Assembly: GCA_022695795.1 (NCBI GenBank)
Contig: MU404152.1
Span: 62,001-126,000, forward strand
DNA length: 64,000 nt
From: Biscogniauxia marginata
Lineage: Eukaryota > Ascomycota > Sordariomycetes > Xylariales > Xylariaceae
Reading direction: 5' to 3'
This document shows, in pieces, positions 32,817 through 44,431 of the stretch (within the stretch, counting starts at the first letter, position 1; every line of letters begins with the position of its first letter). The position numbers and the translations under genes were made by a program. Under the pieces are notes generated by a model. The model worked only from the letters and a program-made list of their open reading frames with translations. It had not been told where the DNA came from and made no database searches.

Positions 32817-34918
32817 CCAGAGGGGCAGAGAGCTACAGCAGGAGATAGGAGAAGTCGGGTTTTAGTGAAAGTTTGACTTTAGTTGGATGGGAGATTTTGC
32901 CGGGATCGCTTTTCTCGAAGCTTTATGGGTAGTGTCAGAGAGGTCAAAGGCTGGAATCTGGAAACCGAGGATTCCATGAAGGCCAAGGGTAGTGGTTGGG
33001 TTGATGAAAGTCCTAAAGGATTTGGAGTGTTTAAGGGAAGTCGGATCGCCGGTCGAGTGAGTAGAAGTCGAACTTCAGACATAATTGCTAGGCTGGGAAT
33101 TCAGGGCTACTTACGGGTAGATTCTCACGTTTAGTACATCTATTATCGAGAAGAAGAAAAGGGGTTTTCATGCTCACATTCTGTGCCAGTTTCAAACCTC
33201 TTGGTGAACTCTCCTGGCTTAATATCTCACGTAGGTATATTTCTATCTAATTTACTCATGTACTACTCGCTGGGGCCAAGTGACTAATCATGTCGGCTGT
33301 CTTGCATCTCCTGAGGAATTTTGTGCTGCCTGGGGAAGAATATATAACCCTGAGGAGCGACCGGACTTTAAGGTATCCTCTCTTTTCTAGGTTCCATAAG
33401 AGTTCTAGACCAGAAAAAACGGGTTTCTTGACAATCTTGTCGTTAAGAGTTTGTCATATTTGTATTATGTCACAAATTGAGATGCACCAACTCAGGGGCT
33501 ACGGTCGCTACGAGGCAGTAGCCCTCTAAAGATTAACTGACGGATCTCAAATGTATATAATGGGCCTATTATGGCCCTGTTGTAGGTCTATTTACAATTC
33601 GCTTCTGAAGTATCACCCATAGAACCTAGATAAAGCCCTACTATGGGAAAAGCAGTCGAGCTGGCCTCGGTGAACAGTACCCACAACAGGTAAGTATCCG
33701 TTCCTTTCTCGTAAGAATCCCGGGAATCTCTAGCAAGGCTCTTTGGCAATCATTTTTGGTCCAACAACCCCTCCCATCTTTTTCAGACCGCTGTGCAGCT
33801 GCAACCTCATTGACACATTACGACTGAGGAGTTGTGGTGTGTAAGATTATGCCGTACAAGGTGAAATGTACTTTCCACGTAACAAAGGGATTGTTATCCT
33901 GCATAGGTAAAGTGTGGCATATCAAGTAGCTGCAGTTTTAATTCATCGCAGAACAGCCATGTCTTTACCTCAATCCATACTAAAGTAGAAAATTTGCAAC
34001 TAGAGAAGTGGAAATATCCAAAAACTACAGGACTAAGCTAGAACTTAGGAGTTCGGCGAAGTGAACTATTCAAAAGAACCCGAGGCTTCAGCTCTGAAAT
34101 GTTACCAAAGCGAAAGTGTGGAGGTTATGTTCTACACATATGCCAGGAATAGGCCATTAATATTTGGCAGGTGAGAAAGCACGTAATGACCGATAGGGAA
34201 TGGATGTACATATCTCCTCGAATGTCAATTGATTTTGCCTCAAGACGAGACGGTGTAATATGTTCAGTGCAACGACATCATAGACGATCGTTCTCCAATT
34301 TGTGTTACATGTCTAAATATACCAATGAGCTCCTTAGGATTCTAGCCTCCCTGCCTCTGCAGCCTGTAGGAGGCTAGACCCCGGATCTTCATCACATGGG
34401 ATATCTCATGTAAGTACACCAAAAGGCTAACATTCAGCTACAAGTAGCATTAGGCTGATAACCCTTGACTCCTTTTTTTTCTTTTCTCAACACCTTGACA
34501 TGTCTTCTCCTGTAAACATGTAAAACTACAACCATATTGCACTTGAAGTAAGATAATCGCGGTATAAAATTTGTACTTATACCCTATAGGTTGTCACAAT
34601 TTCTCTTGCCTCAACATTTTGACGTCGTGTATGAGGCGATATTGAAAAAGAAAAAAGTGACATGTAATATCAACCCCAGATGATCGACGTCTATCAGCAG
34701 CCACGACTTGCTGAAGTAAGTTATCATCGGATAGTCGGCAAACACATGGAGCAGATTCTATCTTCTGGCCTTTTTATATGGCGAAAAGGACCCTTCCCTG
34801 TTCTAGTGTAGCTGTGATACCCACACGGTCAACATCAGCTCGGTTTGCTATACGCTATACAATTCTAGAGCCTGATAGTCAGTTCTTGACTAAGAAGTGA
34901 GGTGGAATATGACTGTCT
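32817..34918. other. Gene-poor accessory spacer
   Basis: No supported gene. Open frames of 60-85 codons occur on the plus strand but lack splice partners and family resemblance; some may be eroded remnants of neighbouring pseudogenes. Confidence 0.4.
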
Positions 34919-35017
34919 ATACACCCCTTCCAGGATTTTGAATGTATGTGGCGCACTGCAAAAAACTGCGAAATACTGCCTGCCCCACATACATTCAAAC
35001 CCCTGGAAGAGGTGTAT
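34919..35017. repeat. Hairpin: 37-bp inverted repeat, 25-nt loop
   Basis: Arms 34919-34955 and 34981-35017 pair at 33 of 37 positions. A transcript in either direction would form a near-perfect stem of 37 bp with a 25-nt loop, a size fitting fungal milRNA precursors or a very small fold-back repeat. The hairpin lies inside a 132-codon frame that is unlikely to be real. Confidence 0.85.
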
Positions 35018-36866
35018 CTTGCGAACTCGGTTGCAGATCCCGATGAAATGGCGAGAAGAGTTACTTAATCTTGCGCATCGAATCCTTGCTACGAATCAAA
35101 CTTCTCCTCCTTCTATACACCATCGGAGCTATCTTTGCGCCACGACCGAGAAAGAGAAACAATTCACTTTGAATGGACATCTCACTGAAGAGAGTTCCGT
35201 ATCATTACCGTGCATATATAGGGCAATTCTTGCTTACAGGTTGGAGACCTCCTTGTATCGCCGACTTGAGCAATGGCCCCTACGATATCTAGACGACTGA
35301 AACTATCAACAGGCAGAAAGTTTTGGCGAACATAAGGCAGCCAGGGTGTGGGATATATCCAATGGAGACTCGGATATCAATGATGGCTGATTTGGAGGAC
35401 ATGCGTTAAACCCGAGAAAACGCCATGTATCTTGGAGCAGGGGCTGCCATGAAAATATCGTGAACACTTATGCAAAGCAACACTTTAGTATGTGAGATAG
35501 TGTCCTAGATTTAGGAGTATTGACCAATTCGTTAATTCTCTTAGACGAGAGGTGATATCCTAGTAGTGGAAGGCATCCGGCTGCCTTACGCCTTCAATTA
35601 TCTGCGATTATTTGTCCGATGCTTACCTTGGGATTATCGCCATCATCATGGAGATACGATTCACTACACGTATGAACTATCGACTTAGAAATTATATTCA
35701 GTTCAAAGTCCTAATAATGCTAGGTATAAGAACTAAAGCCATTGAGATAGGAATACCCAAACATGGCTCGTAATTCCAGTGGATATTCTCTTTTTTTGTG
35801 GTCAGGACAATTCTCAACCCTGGCTCTATTACTCACTGACGATTAGAGGAATGTATAGAGCATTAGGTAGATCCATGAGTCTCATACAATACGAAGTACT
35901 CTCTAGTTCTCGGTAACTACTGTTGTAAATAACCACCCAAGGCTATCCAAACGAAGTACACCGATACAAACATTGATCGGGATGTGAAAACTTGTGTTTT
36001 GAGAAGGCCTAGAACTAGAAATATGTCAAGGATAGTTCCCTGACATGCCGAATGGTCTCTGCTCTCGACTAGCCACATCCTAATGGTTCTGCTCAGGACT
36101 CCGACGTAACCCACCTGACAACAAGGATTCTCAACTCTCTTAAACTGAGTCTTAAGCAGCAAGCACCTATTAATTGATATTGAATCCAGGGTTTGAGTGT
36201 GGGATCACGGCTAGTAGTTCACCAAAGGGGGCGAGTGAGCACACATGACTAGAAAACGTATCACTCGAACCAGAAACTAGTGGGGATCGTATCGCACCAG
36301 AGAGTCTAGCTGAAAACTCGATCAACCCGCTGGTGTTAACTTTTTGCACACGTGGTGGTTTTGATGATGATGGTGGCTTCTTTCATTCACATATCGTGCT
36401 TATGGCCACGAAGCTCCGCCATGAAGTGCGCTTGTTGACGATCAATCTTCTCACGCCAATATCATATTAATCCACGACTAGAACGCTTCAATGTGCGGAG
36501 ATCATAACTTCTTGGAGGTGGGGCGTTAAAAGGGTCTAGATCATGGCTTTTTCAGATGAGAAATGGCGAGGGTCCCTTGACTATCGTGTCTCGATCGTTG
36601 TGAGTAAGAATTGCTTTCCAGAGAGGCAAATCCATCTGCGAACCTTTGATTCAAGGCTTTCTCGGCGACCTGTATTACGATTCTTGAGGATGTTGAAACT
36701 TAATAGCTGTCGAAAAAACTATAAAGTCTCGAGAATAACCCGTTGAATGAAAACAGTTCACCGCCAACAGCACTCATCCGATTCAGACTCCCAACAAGGC
36801 TCTTCCACACCTATCATAGCTCCTGTTTATATCCAGTTTTGACCAGACTTCATCCCAACGATCAAA
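35018..36866. other. Gene-poor accessory spacer
   Basis: No supported gene or RNA. The last 100 bases form the promoter of the small secreted protein gene. Confidence 0.4.
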
Positions 36867-37606
36867 ATGCAGTTTACTACGGTTTTTCTCACTTTCCTCT
36901 CTGCAGGCTCTGTTCTCGCAGCCCCTCCATCGAAGACTGTCTCTCGCCAAACTGGGGTCAATATCGTTGATCAAATTCTTGGAGATGTTACTTCTGCTCT
37001 GCCTGCAATTAATAGCCAGATCAGCGCCATTGGTAAATATCTATCTTCCATATAGCCAATACTACTATGCCGAAGCTGACTAGGTGGTTAGAAAACCTTG
37101 TCAGCACCACTGTTACTGCGGGAGTAATTCCTCAAATTGAGTCCGCCCTGGCCACTCTTGCCAATGAGCTCTCTACCCTTCAAGGACAAATTGCACCCCT
37201 CGTAACTGGGATCATCCAGCCTATAGCCGCTTCCGAGGTCGATGCTCTCAATACCCTTCTGAATGACATCACAACTTTGACCCAGGCAGTTGAGAATTTG
37301 GTGCAACAAGTCATCAATACCGTGCCCTCAAGTATGTAGACCGTTTCGGTGTAATAGTCAAAGGGTAACTCAAAATACTAACTCTTCATGTTAGCTTTGA
37401 TTGGCACGGTCAGATCAGAACTCCTTGCTGTTTTGAACCAGATTGCCCCCCTTGTTAACCCTATCATCACACTCTCTCAAGCTGTGCTCAGTCCATCGCT
37501 ACCTAGCAGCGTGATTGCCGCGATCCAGCAGCAAATTTCTACTGTGACCGGCCTTATTACCACTACGCTGACCTCTCTCCTCACTTCTTTGCTCGGGATT
37601 CTATGA
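36867..37606 (+). CDS. Small secreted hydrophobic helical protein (HsbA/galactomannoprotein-like)
   Basis: Three exons, 36867-37032, 37092-37331 and 37395-37606, join in phase (ISAI-E-NLVSTT and VPSS-T-LIGTV) to give 205 residues. The signal peptide (MQFTTVFLTFLSAGSVLA) ends near residue 18. The mature protein is Cys-free, rich in Leu, Ile, Val, Thr and Ser, and made of amphipathic helices with repeated Q-I-A-P-L-V motifs (GQIAPLVTGI, NQIAPLVNPI), ending in a hydrophobic LTSLLTSLLGIL. This composition and length resemble hydrophobic surface binding protein A and cell-wall galactomannoproteins, but no diagnostic motif proves it. Likely location is the wall or the hyphal surface. Gene predictors could miss the phases because stops occur in each intron. 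Confidence 0.75.
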
Positions 37607-38240
37607 GTATGGGAGTAACCTGACCTACGGTCGACTCAAACACTGGGAAGGGGGGGAGACTGGATCCAGGGTGTGTGATGGGTGGAAATTTCTTCAAATT
37701 GGTACGATTTCTTGTTTGGGCTATCGGTATTGACGAGCAGTATGTATGGGCACACAATTGGGGTTCATTGGTGGAATATTACAGCCACACTCTTTTGACA
37801 TAATTTACTGGGACCTCAAAGTCACATCAATATTGAAACGATTCTTTGTTGGACTATGAATTACATCATTTTCAATAACCTGGGATACTCTTTTCATTCT
37901 CTGAGGATGAACAGACATTTCCCCCTTCTCACCATTGAATCATCAGTATTTGCTCTTAGAAAATAATCAACCAAGAAGTACAAATCTTAGAAAATTAAAC
38001 ATGTAGGTTTGGGGTTATATTTACACTTGTTCTATAAAACATACAACATGAATATGTAGGATGTTCCATTAAAAATTGCAAATTTATAATTTCGTCTGTG
38101 ACTTTTGCTCTAACTTTGTTCGAGGTTATTCACATCCATCCTCTCGCCCGCTAAAATGTACCATCATGGTAAGTTCACCCTAGGTGATTACAACCCCCTT
38201 TTTTCTCGGAACAAATCAGCAAATCGAACTCACGTTCTCG
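37607..38240. other. Intergenic
   Basis: The spacer between a plus-strand gene end and a minus-strand gene end (convergent) is AT-rich. No feature seen. Confidence 0.45.
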
Positions 38241-39941
38241 TCATAAATCGCCATCAAGCTCACAAATATCAACACTTTCCCAGCCTTTTTCGCCTGACCC
38301 GATGATTATACCCTTGCCCTTGCTAGATTCTTCCCATCCCAGCTTACGGAGTCCATCAGGGCCCTCTTCAGCAAAGACAATGTATAGTTCTTGCCATACC
38401 TTCGAAATCTTCTCTTCGAGGGCTGTTGAAGGACCTCTGAACCACCAATGCGTACCAAATATGAGAGGTAACTCAGAGCTGTGATACGCTCGCATCCATG
38501 GCCGAGGCGAGATGTTGGGGAAAGAGCACACCCCCGCAGGGGCCGGGTCTTTGAAAAGGAAGCGGAATGTTGGCGCGTGAGTTGAGCGACACCTGTATAA
38601 ATAGGGTAAATAAAGGTTCATTCGAATATCAATCAGCATATTTGTCTCTATTAATAATACTTACCGTGACATTGTGACCGCAGGTTTGAGAAAGTAGTTA
38701 TTGGTAATCCCTTTTGCGACCGTCTCATCGATTCCCTCCGGACTATATGGAGCTAGCGCGTTGCCTTCATCACCCAGAGTGCCTATAATAGCGGGCTAGA
38801 ATGGAAAATCAGCTGTTCAGCTTCTGTTATATCTTTATCATTGAACAAGGTCTGGGGAAATACGGAACGTGAAGAAATAAGACAGTGAAAGGAGCTCACC
38901 AATTTACTAAAGTTCCCTTTTCTTGCTCGTTCCTCGAAATCTTCAAATAAAGTAAAGCAATCAACTATAGGCCTGAAACTTAAGACTGGCTTCTCTTTTG
39001 AAGTAGCGTGGGTTTTAATGAAGTCGAGTAGCTTTTCAGCTGGTTGCTGTCTCATGAACTCCAGCTCAGCAGCAGGGCTTCCCCCCTCGAACCCGAGCTT
39101 TTGAGCCACAAAGCTGAAATAGTTGTTATTGGCATCTGGTATTGGCAGGGCGGGCAGTGCGCAACCCGAATTCATGATCAGGTTCCGCACAAGCGGGTTG
39201 TCGGGATGCTGGAAAGAATGCACATCGACACTCCGGGCCCCAGCCGACTGTCCAAAATGCGTCAAGCGTGATGGGTCGCCGCCAAACGATGCAATATGCT
39301 TGTGCACCCATTCCAAGCCCAAACGCTGATCTAGAAACCCGAGATTTCGCTCCTGCGGCGCGAGCCCCGCTGCGTTGGGGAAGCCGAAGATAGTGAGTCG
39401 GTAGCTATTTTCATGTTAGAAAACTCTTGTCTCCCAGTATAATTCAGCTTGAAGCGCCTCACTTTATGCTCACGACGATATGTCTTTGACTGGTCTCAAC
39501 CCACGGCGTGGGGTTTTGGTACGGAACTGTCGAACCGCCGACCAGAAACGCACCGCCGGTAATCCATACGATTACAGGCAATTTAGCCGTTGATGGGTCG
39601 TCAACGGCTTTTCTTGGCACCCATATGCATAAAGAAAGGCAGTCTTCCGACATAGGATCATCGATCCGGAACTCAGTGACGTCCGAGTTGTAGACCGACG
39701 GCGGTCCGTCAAACCATTGCGGACACGATGGACCGAACCCAGTCGCATTGAAGTTGTCTACAGGGCTTTTCGGCACCGGTGGTAGCCAGCGTCTCGGGCC
39801 AATAGGTGCTTCTGCAAACGGGATACCGAGGAACTGGGCGACATTGGGGTAATCCTTATTCACGAATCCTTGTATGTTACCGAAGCTAGAACTGACGGTT
39901 AGGTGGTCGACACCCAACTTACTGTCTTTGATACAGGCCAT
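38241..39941 (-). CDS. Type-B carboxylesterase/lipase family protein
   Basis: Four exons, 39941-39463, 39404-38900, 38795-38665 and 38592-38241, give 488 residues of the alpha/beta-hydrolase fold (COesterase). Family signatures are IQGFVNKDYPNVAQFLGIPFAEAP near the N-terminus (two overlapping blocks), EDCLSLCIWVP, the oxyanion loop WITGGAFLVGG, and the nucleophile elbow FGQSAGA with Ser213. The acid residue is probably Glu338 in GTLGDEGNAL, and His409 in AYHSSELPLIFG completes the triad. There is no signal peptide, so it is probably intracellular, unlike many secreted members. At 488 residues it is shorter than classic 540-560 residue members. Substrate cannot be predicted. All three introns restore the phase exactly, and the triad is intact, so the gene looks functional. 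Confidence 0.9.
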
Positions 39942-40200
39942 CTGGTGTACTTTTAGAAACGCAATAGAATATTTGTCTTTATCTACATGCCACTTGAAGA
40001 AGAAGTATGTCTACATAGGAACAAGAGTGGGATGCATATATCAAAATCCTTCAAGCTCCGATATCGTGCTCTCAAATGGTATGTAGGATTAACTCAACTT
40101 AGCGAAGAGCGATTAGTGAGTGGGGTTCCAAGTCGGCTTTTAACAATTATCACTCCTTCAAACATTCTCTTAACTAGAACCATTTGGCTACCCCTGGTCT
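39942..40200. other. Intergenic
   Basis: Upstream region of the carboxylesterase gene; nothing else seen. Confidence 0.4.
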
Positions 40201-40662
40201 CTATGAACACCAAAGTCTACATTTCGCTCTGGCCTCGGACTTGAACTCCGTGTCCAGAATGCCAACGAACATGAACTCGGTGGTAAGGAGGATGTCAGCC
40301 TCGTTCCCGTGGTCCGACTTCGGTCGGAGGCTGGCTTCATGAATCCGCGTGCAGGTCTTGGTCGGCCCAGCAGGGTAGTTGTTGATATGCGTAGAAGTGT
40401 AGCGGCGGTTTGATGCCGAAAAATCTGGCACCCTTCACCAGGTCAAGAGTCACCTCAAAGGCGAAGGACCGATTGGAGTGGTGAACGACTCGCGTTCTTA
40501 CGGTGCTGTCCAATCTATAAGCAGCGAAGATAAATAACTAATTAGGCAGTTTCGAGATCACATGCCTCGGGGGGAAGCAGTCACTTACGCCTCGATTATC
40601 TGATCTGAACCCGAGTACTCTATTATCAGTACGGAGAGCGTATTGCCAGGGTTATATGCCAT
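40201..40662 (-). pseudogene. Truncated/decayed small gene, cupin-like
   Basis: On the minus strand an ATG at 40662 opens MAYNPGNTLSVLIIEYSG; the exon ends at 40589 with donor GTAAGT, and an acceptor (CTTATAG) resumes at 40514 with a shared Ala codon. Exon 2 reads LDSTVRTRVVHHSNRSFAF, then EVTLDLVKGARFFGIKPPLHFYAYQQ, and stops at 40337. A different frame then stays open to 40201 (TKTCTRIHEASLRPKSDHGN...TTEFMFVGILDTEF). The KPPLHFxAxQ element resembles the metal-binding start of fungal cupin proteins (typically PPxHFHxxQEE), with the second His replaced by Tyr. The rest of the cupin barrel is missing. It is either a relic or a short lineage-specific protein of 83 residues. Confidence 0.5.
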
Positions 40663-41389
40663 ACACTACCTCTGGATGGTATAGAAACATGAAAGTGCTA
40701 TAGGCAAAGTTGTTGGGAATGATAAGGTAAAACTGCCTAAAAGTGTGTAGATAAACCACATTCGGACCATAACTTAGAATTATCGCACGCGCAACAGGCC
40801 AGCTGGTACCAAAGACCTATATAGACGTTAACGCATAGGAGTTGCATGTACAGCATGATCAACAACCCCTGTATTTGCATAAGCATGTTGGAACATCATT
40901 GTGCAATATAAATATTTCTATCAAATTTTGGGTTCTCGTATTTAGGGATAGCTTGTCTAGGTACATTCTCACTTGATTATAGCTCTTGTTAAGCTATATC
41001 TTATTTCGATATATATATATATATTTACAAGACGTCTAGCTCTTCTGTTCATAAGTAGTAGCATTTTTATATTCTTAGGATAAGGCATTGTTGGTTGATT
41101 AGAGTATATAGTTGAAGAGACAAATGCCAGTTTTGGCTAGTTACGGGGGAACAGCAATCGACCCATAAGCACCGTCTGCATGATAGGGGTAACCCTACGT
41201 AGCTATATGCAAGATATATTAGCCGCCGCCGGGGCGCTACAACCTTTCGCGGCCGGTTGGGTTTCTTTCATCGTGACGGACCAATTCTGCATGAACTAAG
41301 ATTTAAACATCGCACTCGTTCGATCCGGACCCCAATCTAATCTCTACTTGGTATTAAGCACCTTCGTAGCGCGATATACTCTCCTAGGA
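40663..41389. other. Intergenic
   Basis: AT-rich spacer with a TATATATATATAT run near 41009-41023. It contains the promoter of the nucleotidase gene. Nothing else seen. Confidence 0.45.
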
Positions 41390-42496
41390 ATGGACAGCCC
41401 CTACATCAGAGAAATCCAGGTCGCCATTGGCGCCATCCAGGCCGCGGCCCGGATTAGCCAGTCGGTCATCTCGGCCGAGGACAAGGGCGTCGTCGAGAAG
41501 GACGACCTGAGCCCCGTCACGGTCGCCGACTTCGCCATACAGGCCCTGCTCACGTGCACCGTGCACCACGCCTTCCCGGCCGACCGCTTCGTCGGCGAGG
41601 AGTCCGCCGCAGAGCTGAGGGACAACCCGGCACTGCTGGACCGCGTCTGGGGGCTCCTGCAGCGCGTGCGAGAGGACCACGGCGACGCAGCCTCGCTGTG
41701 CGAGATCCCCGCGTCTCCCGAGCAGATGTGCGAGATGATCGACTGGTGCGGGTCAGGCGAGCCCGGAGGCGCTGCGCAGGCCGCCCGCGTATGGGTGTTC
41801 GATCCGATCGACGGGACGAAGACGTTCGTGCAGAGCGAGGCCTACGCCATTAACGTCGCACTCCTCGAGGGTGGCCGGCAGACCCTCAGCGTCGTCGGGT
41901 GTCCGACACTCCCCGTCGACGCCGTCGCTCCCGTCTCGAATACCACGCTCGATTTGACAGGACGGGGTTGCGTCGTGTTCGCGGCGAGGGGCTACGGCGC
42001 GTACGTGCGCCCGCTATTGCCGGGACCGGCAGGCGATGACGGCGTGCCGATCCGCAAGATAGAGCCGCACGCCGAGACCGCGACGCAGCAGGATCTGCGC
42101 GCCGTCTCTTGCTACCACCTGCTCGACTCGGGGGTTAACGATGCGCACCAGGCGATCATGGAGCGTCTCGGCATCGCGTCGCCGGGCTGCGACTTTCTCT
42201 CATGGGTCCTGCGGTGGGTGACGCTGGGCCTTGGGCTGGCGAACGTGACCGTCTGGGTGTACAAGGAGCGGGAGCGTGTGGGCAAGATCTGGGACCATGC
42301 CGGCGCGATGCTGTTATTCGAGGAGGTCGGCGGAAAGATCACGGACGTGGACGGGAAGGACATCGACTTGGCCGTCGGCCGGAAGATGACGGCCAACCAC
42401 GGATTCGTGGCCGCGCCTAGGGCCCTTCATGACACGGTTCTGAAGACGGTGCACGAGGTATTGCACGAGCAGGGCAAGGCACATCTTCTTGCCTAG
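41390..42496 (+). CDS. MET22: 3'(2'),5'-bisphosphate nucleotidase (Met22/Hal2)
   Basis: The enzyme dephosphorylates 3'-phosphoadenosine 5'-phosphate to AMP, clearing a toxic by-product of sulfate assimilation; it is Mg-dependent and inhibited by Li and Na, hence its role in salt tolerance. It is a single exon of 368 residues; the frame is open 42 bases upstream but the first ATG is at 41390 (MDSPYIREIQVAIGAI). Inositol-monophosphatase-fold metal motifs are complete: VTVADFAIQ, GEES with Glu70/Glu71, FDPIDGTKTF with Asp138 and Asp141, and WDHAGAMLLFEEVGG with Asp302. KVT-type salt-sensitivity residues were not assessed. High GC and no intron. Length and motifs match the family well. Confidence 0.94.
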   Translation: MDSPYIREIQVAIGAIQAAARISQSVISAEDKGVVEKDDLSPVTVADFAIQALLTCTVHHAFPADRFVGEESAAELRDNPALLDRVWGLLQRVREDHGDAASLCEIPASPEQMCEMIDWCGSGEPGGAAQAARVWVFDPIDGTKTFVQSEAYAINVALLEGGRQTLSVVGCPTLPVDAVAPVSNTTLDLTGRGCVVFAARGYGAYVRPLLPGPAGDDGVPIRKIEPHAETATQQDLRAVSCYHLLDSGVNDAHQAIMERLGIASPGCDFLSWVLRWVTLGLGLANVTVWVYKERERVGKIWDHAGAMLLFEEVGGKITDVDGKDIDLAVGRKMTANHGFVAAPRALHDTVLKTVHEVLHEQGKAHLLA

Positions 42497-43007
42497 GCTG
42501 CTCTGCCGAAGAATATCCCTATTTTGCAACTTAAACTTCTACTTCTCTTAGACTTTGCGTGGCGAGCGTCTCCTAGACGGGAGAAAGGGATTTTAGAGTT
42601 CAGCAAAAAAGGAGGGCTTGCTTAGTCCAGGGAAATTACAGACTCTTAGAATAATGTAGAGAAAGAGTGGCTCTCAGTGTGAAGGTGAAAATTTTATTAT
42701 ATTTGACCTTTCTCCAGAAACTACTATGGTATTATATATTCTAGGATCTCCCCAGGGCACCAAAGGACGCAAATTCCTGGACAGCATCTGTATATTGATT
42801 GGTTTCATCTCTAGACACTGAAGCGATGGAAGGAGATCAAGAAGATACTCGGTCGTCGAGTGCATCCCAGGAGGCCATAAGGGATCACGGGGAAACACCG
42901 CTGATGAACGACGTGCATGAGCAATACCTGGTCCATCGCCTTCAAGAAGTAGATGCATATAGATATCGATTATTCAGTACCACTGTTAGCCACGACACCC
43001 AAACATC
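42497..43007. other. Intergenic
   Basis: No supported gene; a 70-codon plus-strand frame (42799-43011) has no clear coding character. Confidence 0.4.
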
Positions 43008-43784
43008 ATGATCAAGCCGCCCGCAAGAATTTCATACAAGAACCAATCACCTCATCGGCACTCTATTTTTCGCCCACAAGCGAGGGAGTCTAACCGCCTA
43101 CTCCACATGTCGGACCCTCTCGTACGCTATAGCCTCGGCGTCCCTATTGTACAACCCTTCGCCACGTCCCTCAGATCTGAATCAGTGTCACCACGTGTTA
43201 CCCTCCCACCATTTCCCGGCTCCTCGTACATCACGCAGGACAGCGGGCCGACGGAGGCAGGGAGGCTGGAGCGCCGGCCGCGGACCACATTTCCGCAGCA
43301 GTATCACCCCACAGGCTCCTTGTTATCATCATCATCGTCGTCGTTGTCGTCGTCGCACACGGGAGCGAATCCGGGTATTCTCCCATCCGAAGACCCCTTT
43401 CTCGCGGGCTGGGCGCAGTGCCGCGACGCCCGCGACAGGCCGCACTACGTCGAGTACGGCCAAGCCGGCGAGCCCGTCGTCTCGACCTGTGAGCCTCTAC
43501 TATCCAATATACTGGGCAGGATGCAGTTCGCAGAGCTGCCCGCGGGATGGGACCGGCGTTTGGACGGCGTAGATTATGCCTGGACTTGGGAGCCCCCGAT
43601 GACGACGACGCCGACGGCGACAGCGAGTGCGAGCTCTGCAGATGCGCGCGTTGGTGATGTAGGGGAGAAGAAGAAGAGGAAGAGGAAGAGGAAGGAGGAG
43701 GAGGAGGACGGGGAGGAGGGGGACGATGACGATGATGGTGATGGCCCCGTTCTCGTAGGCAGATTTAACAGTTCGCTACGATAG
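43008..43784 (+). CDS. Low-complexity hypothetical protein
   Basis: One open frame of 258 codons; translation may start at 43008 (MIKPPARIS) or at the internal MSDPLVRYS. The N-terminal half is Pro/Ser-rich with a Ser run (SLLSSSSSSLSSSH). A more ordered part (about residues 125-200) reads DPFLAGWAQCRDARDRPHYV and LPAGWDRRLDGVDYAWTWEPP, the latter vaguely WW-like but lacking the full pattern. The C-terminus has a Lys/Arg run (KKKRKRKRK) directly followed by an acidic run (EEEEDGEEGDDDDDGD), suggestive of a nuclear or nucleic-acid-associated protein. Simple repeats in DNA (CATCATCGTCG, GAGGAG) underlie these runs. No family recognised. Confidence 0.55.
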   Translation: MIKPPARISYKNQSPHRHSIFRPQARESNRLLHMSDPLVRYSLGVPIVQPFATSLRSESVSPRVTLPPFPGSSYITQDSGPTEAGRLERRPRTTFPQQYHPTGSLLSSSSSSLSSSHTGANPGILPSEDPFLAGWAQCRDARDRPHYVEYGQAGEPVVSTCEPLLSNILGRMQFAELPAGWDRRLDGVDYAWTWEPPMTTTPTATASASSADARVGDVGEKKKRKRKRKEEEEDGEEGDDDDDGDGPVLVGRFNSSLR

Positions 43785-44431
43785 ATTTGCTCAACAGTCC
43801 TGCGCCTAATTCGATGCACAAGGTCACCCGGTATCCGATGAAGATCGAGAACATACTTGGATGAATGATTATGGATTTGAGCACCTCTCTCCCCGGTCGT
43901 TGTTCGGCGTCGTAGAAGGAAACAATGAGGATTTGCTCCGGGGCCATGATGAAAGGGGCGTGGCTCACGGAAATAAATTATGAATGATTGGCTTCTGATG
44001 CGCAAATTTGGAATTCATACCGGGGTCACCTAGTTTAGATATCCTGTAAACCGTACACGGTTGAGGATGTTTATCCCACATTAGTATTTTAAGGGGTTTA
44101 GCATATATGATCTTTGACATATTTCGATTTGTTAACAAATAATATTAGTGTTAATTCGTTTTTAATTAGAGGTTAGAGAGGTGAACACACAACCGTCTCG
44201 AAACATCCTATCTAACTCCCGTTCGGCTCTCGATATTCGGAGCTGAGAATTATAGTGACTTTTAGTAACCCATTTTTGTTGTAGTCATATCCAGTATCGT
44301 GAAGCAAGGGTATCTGAATTTGTACCATGCATTACCCGGCGCCGACAGTATCTTGATCTCATTACCAGCTCTGTCTATTACTTCCGCGTGCTTTAACTTC
44401 ATCCGTTGTGCCGGGACAACTGTCGGTACGA
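43785..44431. other. Intergenic (convergent 3' ends)
   Basis: Nothing recognised. A minus-strand frame overlapping the previous gene is a shadow of its simple repeats. Confidence 0.45.

Noticed and set aside
34902..35300. 132-codon frame
   Set aside because: It overlaps the hairpin repeat, has no coding signature and no family resemblance.
40232..40262. tRNA-like B-box resemblance (GGACTTGAACTCC)
   Set aside because: No matching A box or acceptor-stem pairing at the right distance; lies in the cupin-like relic.
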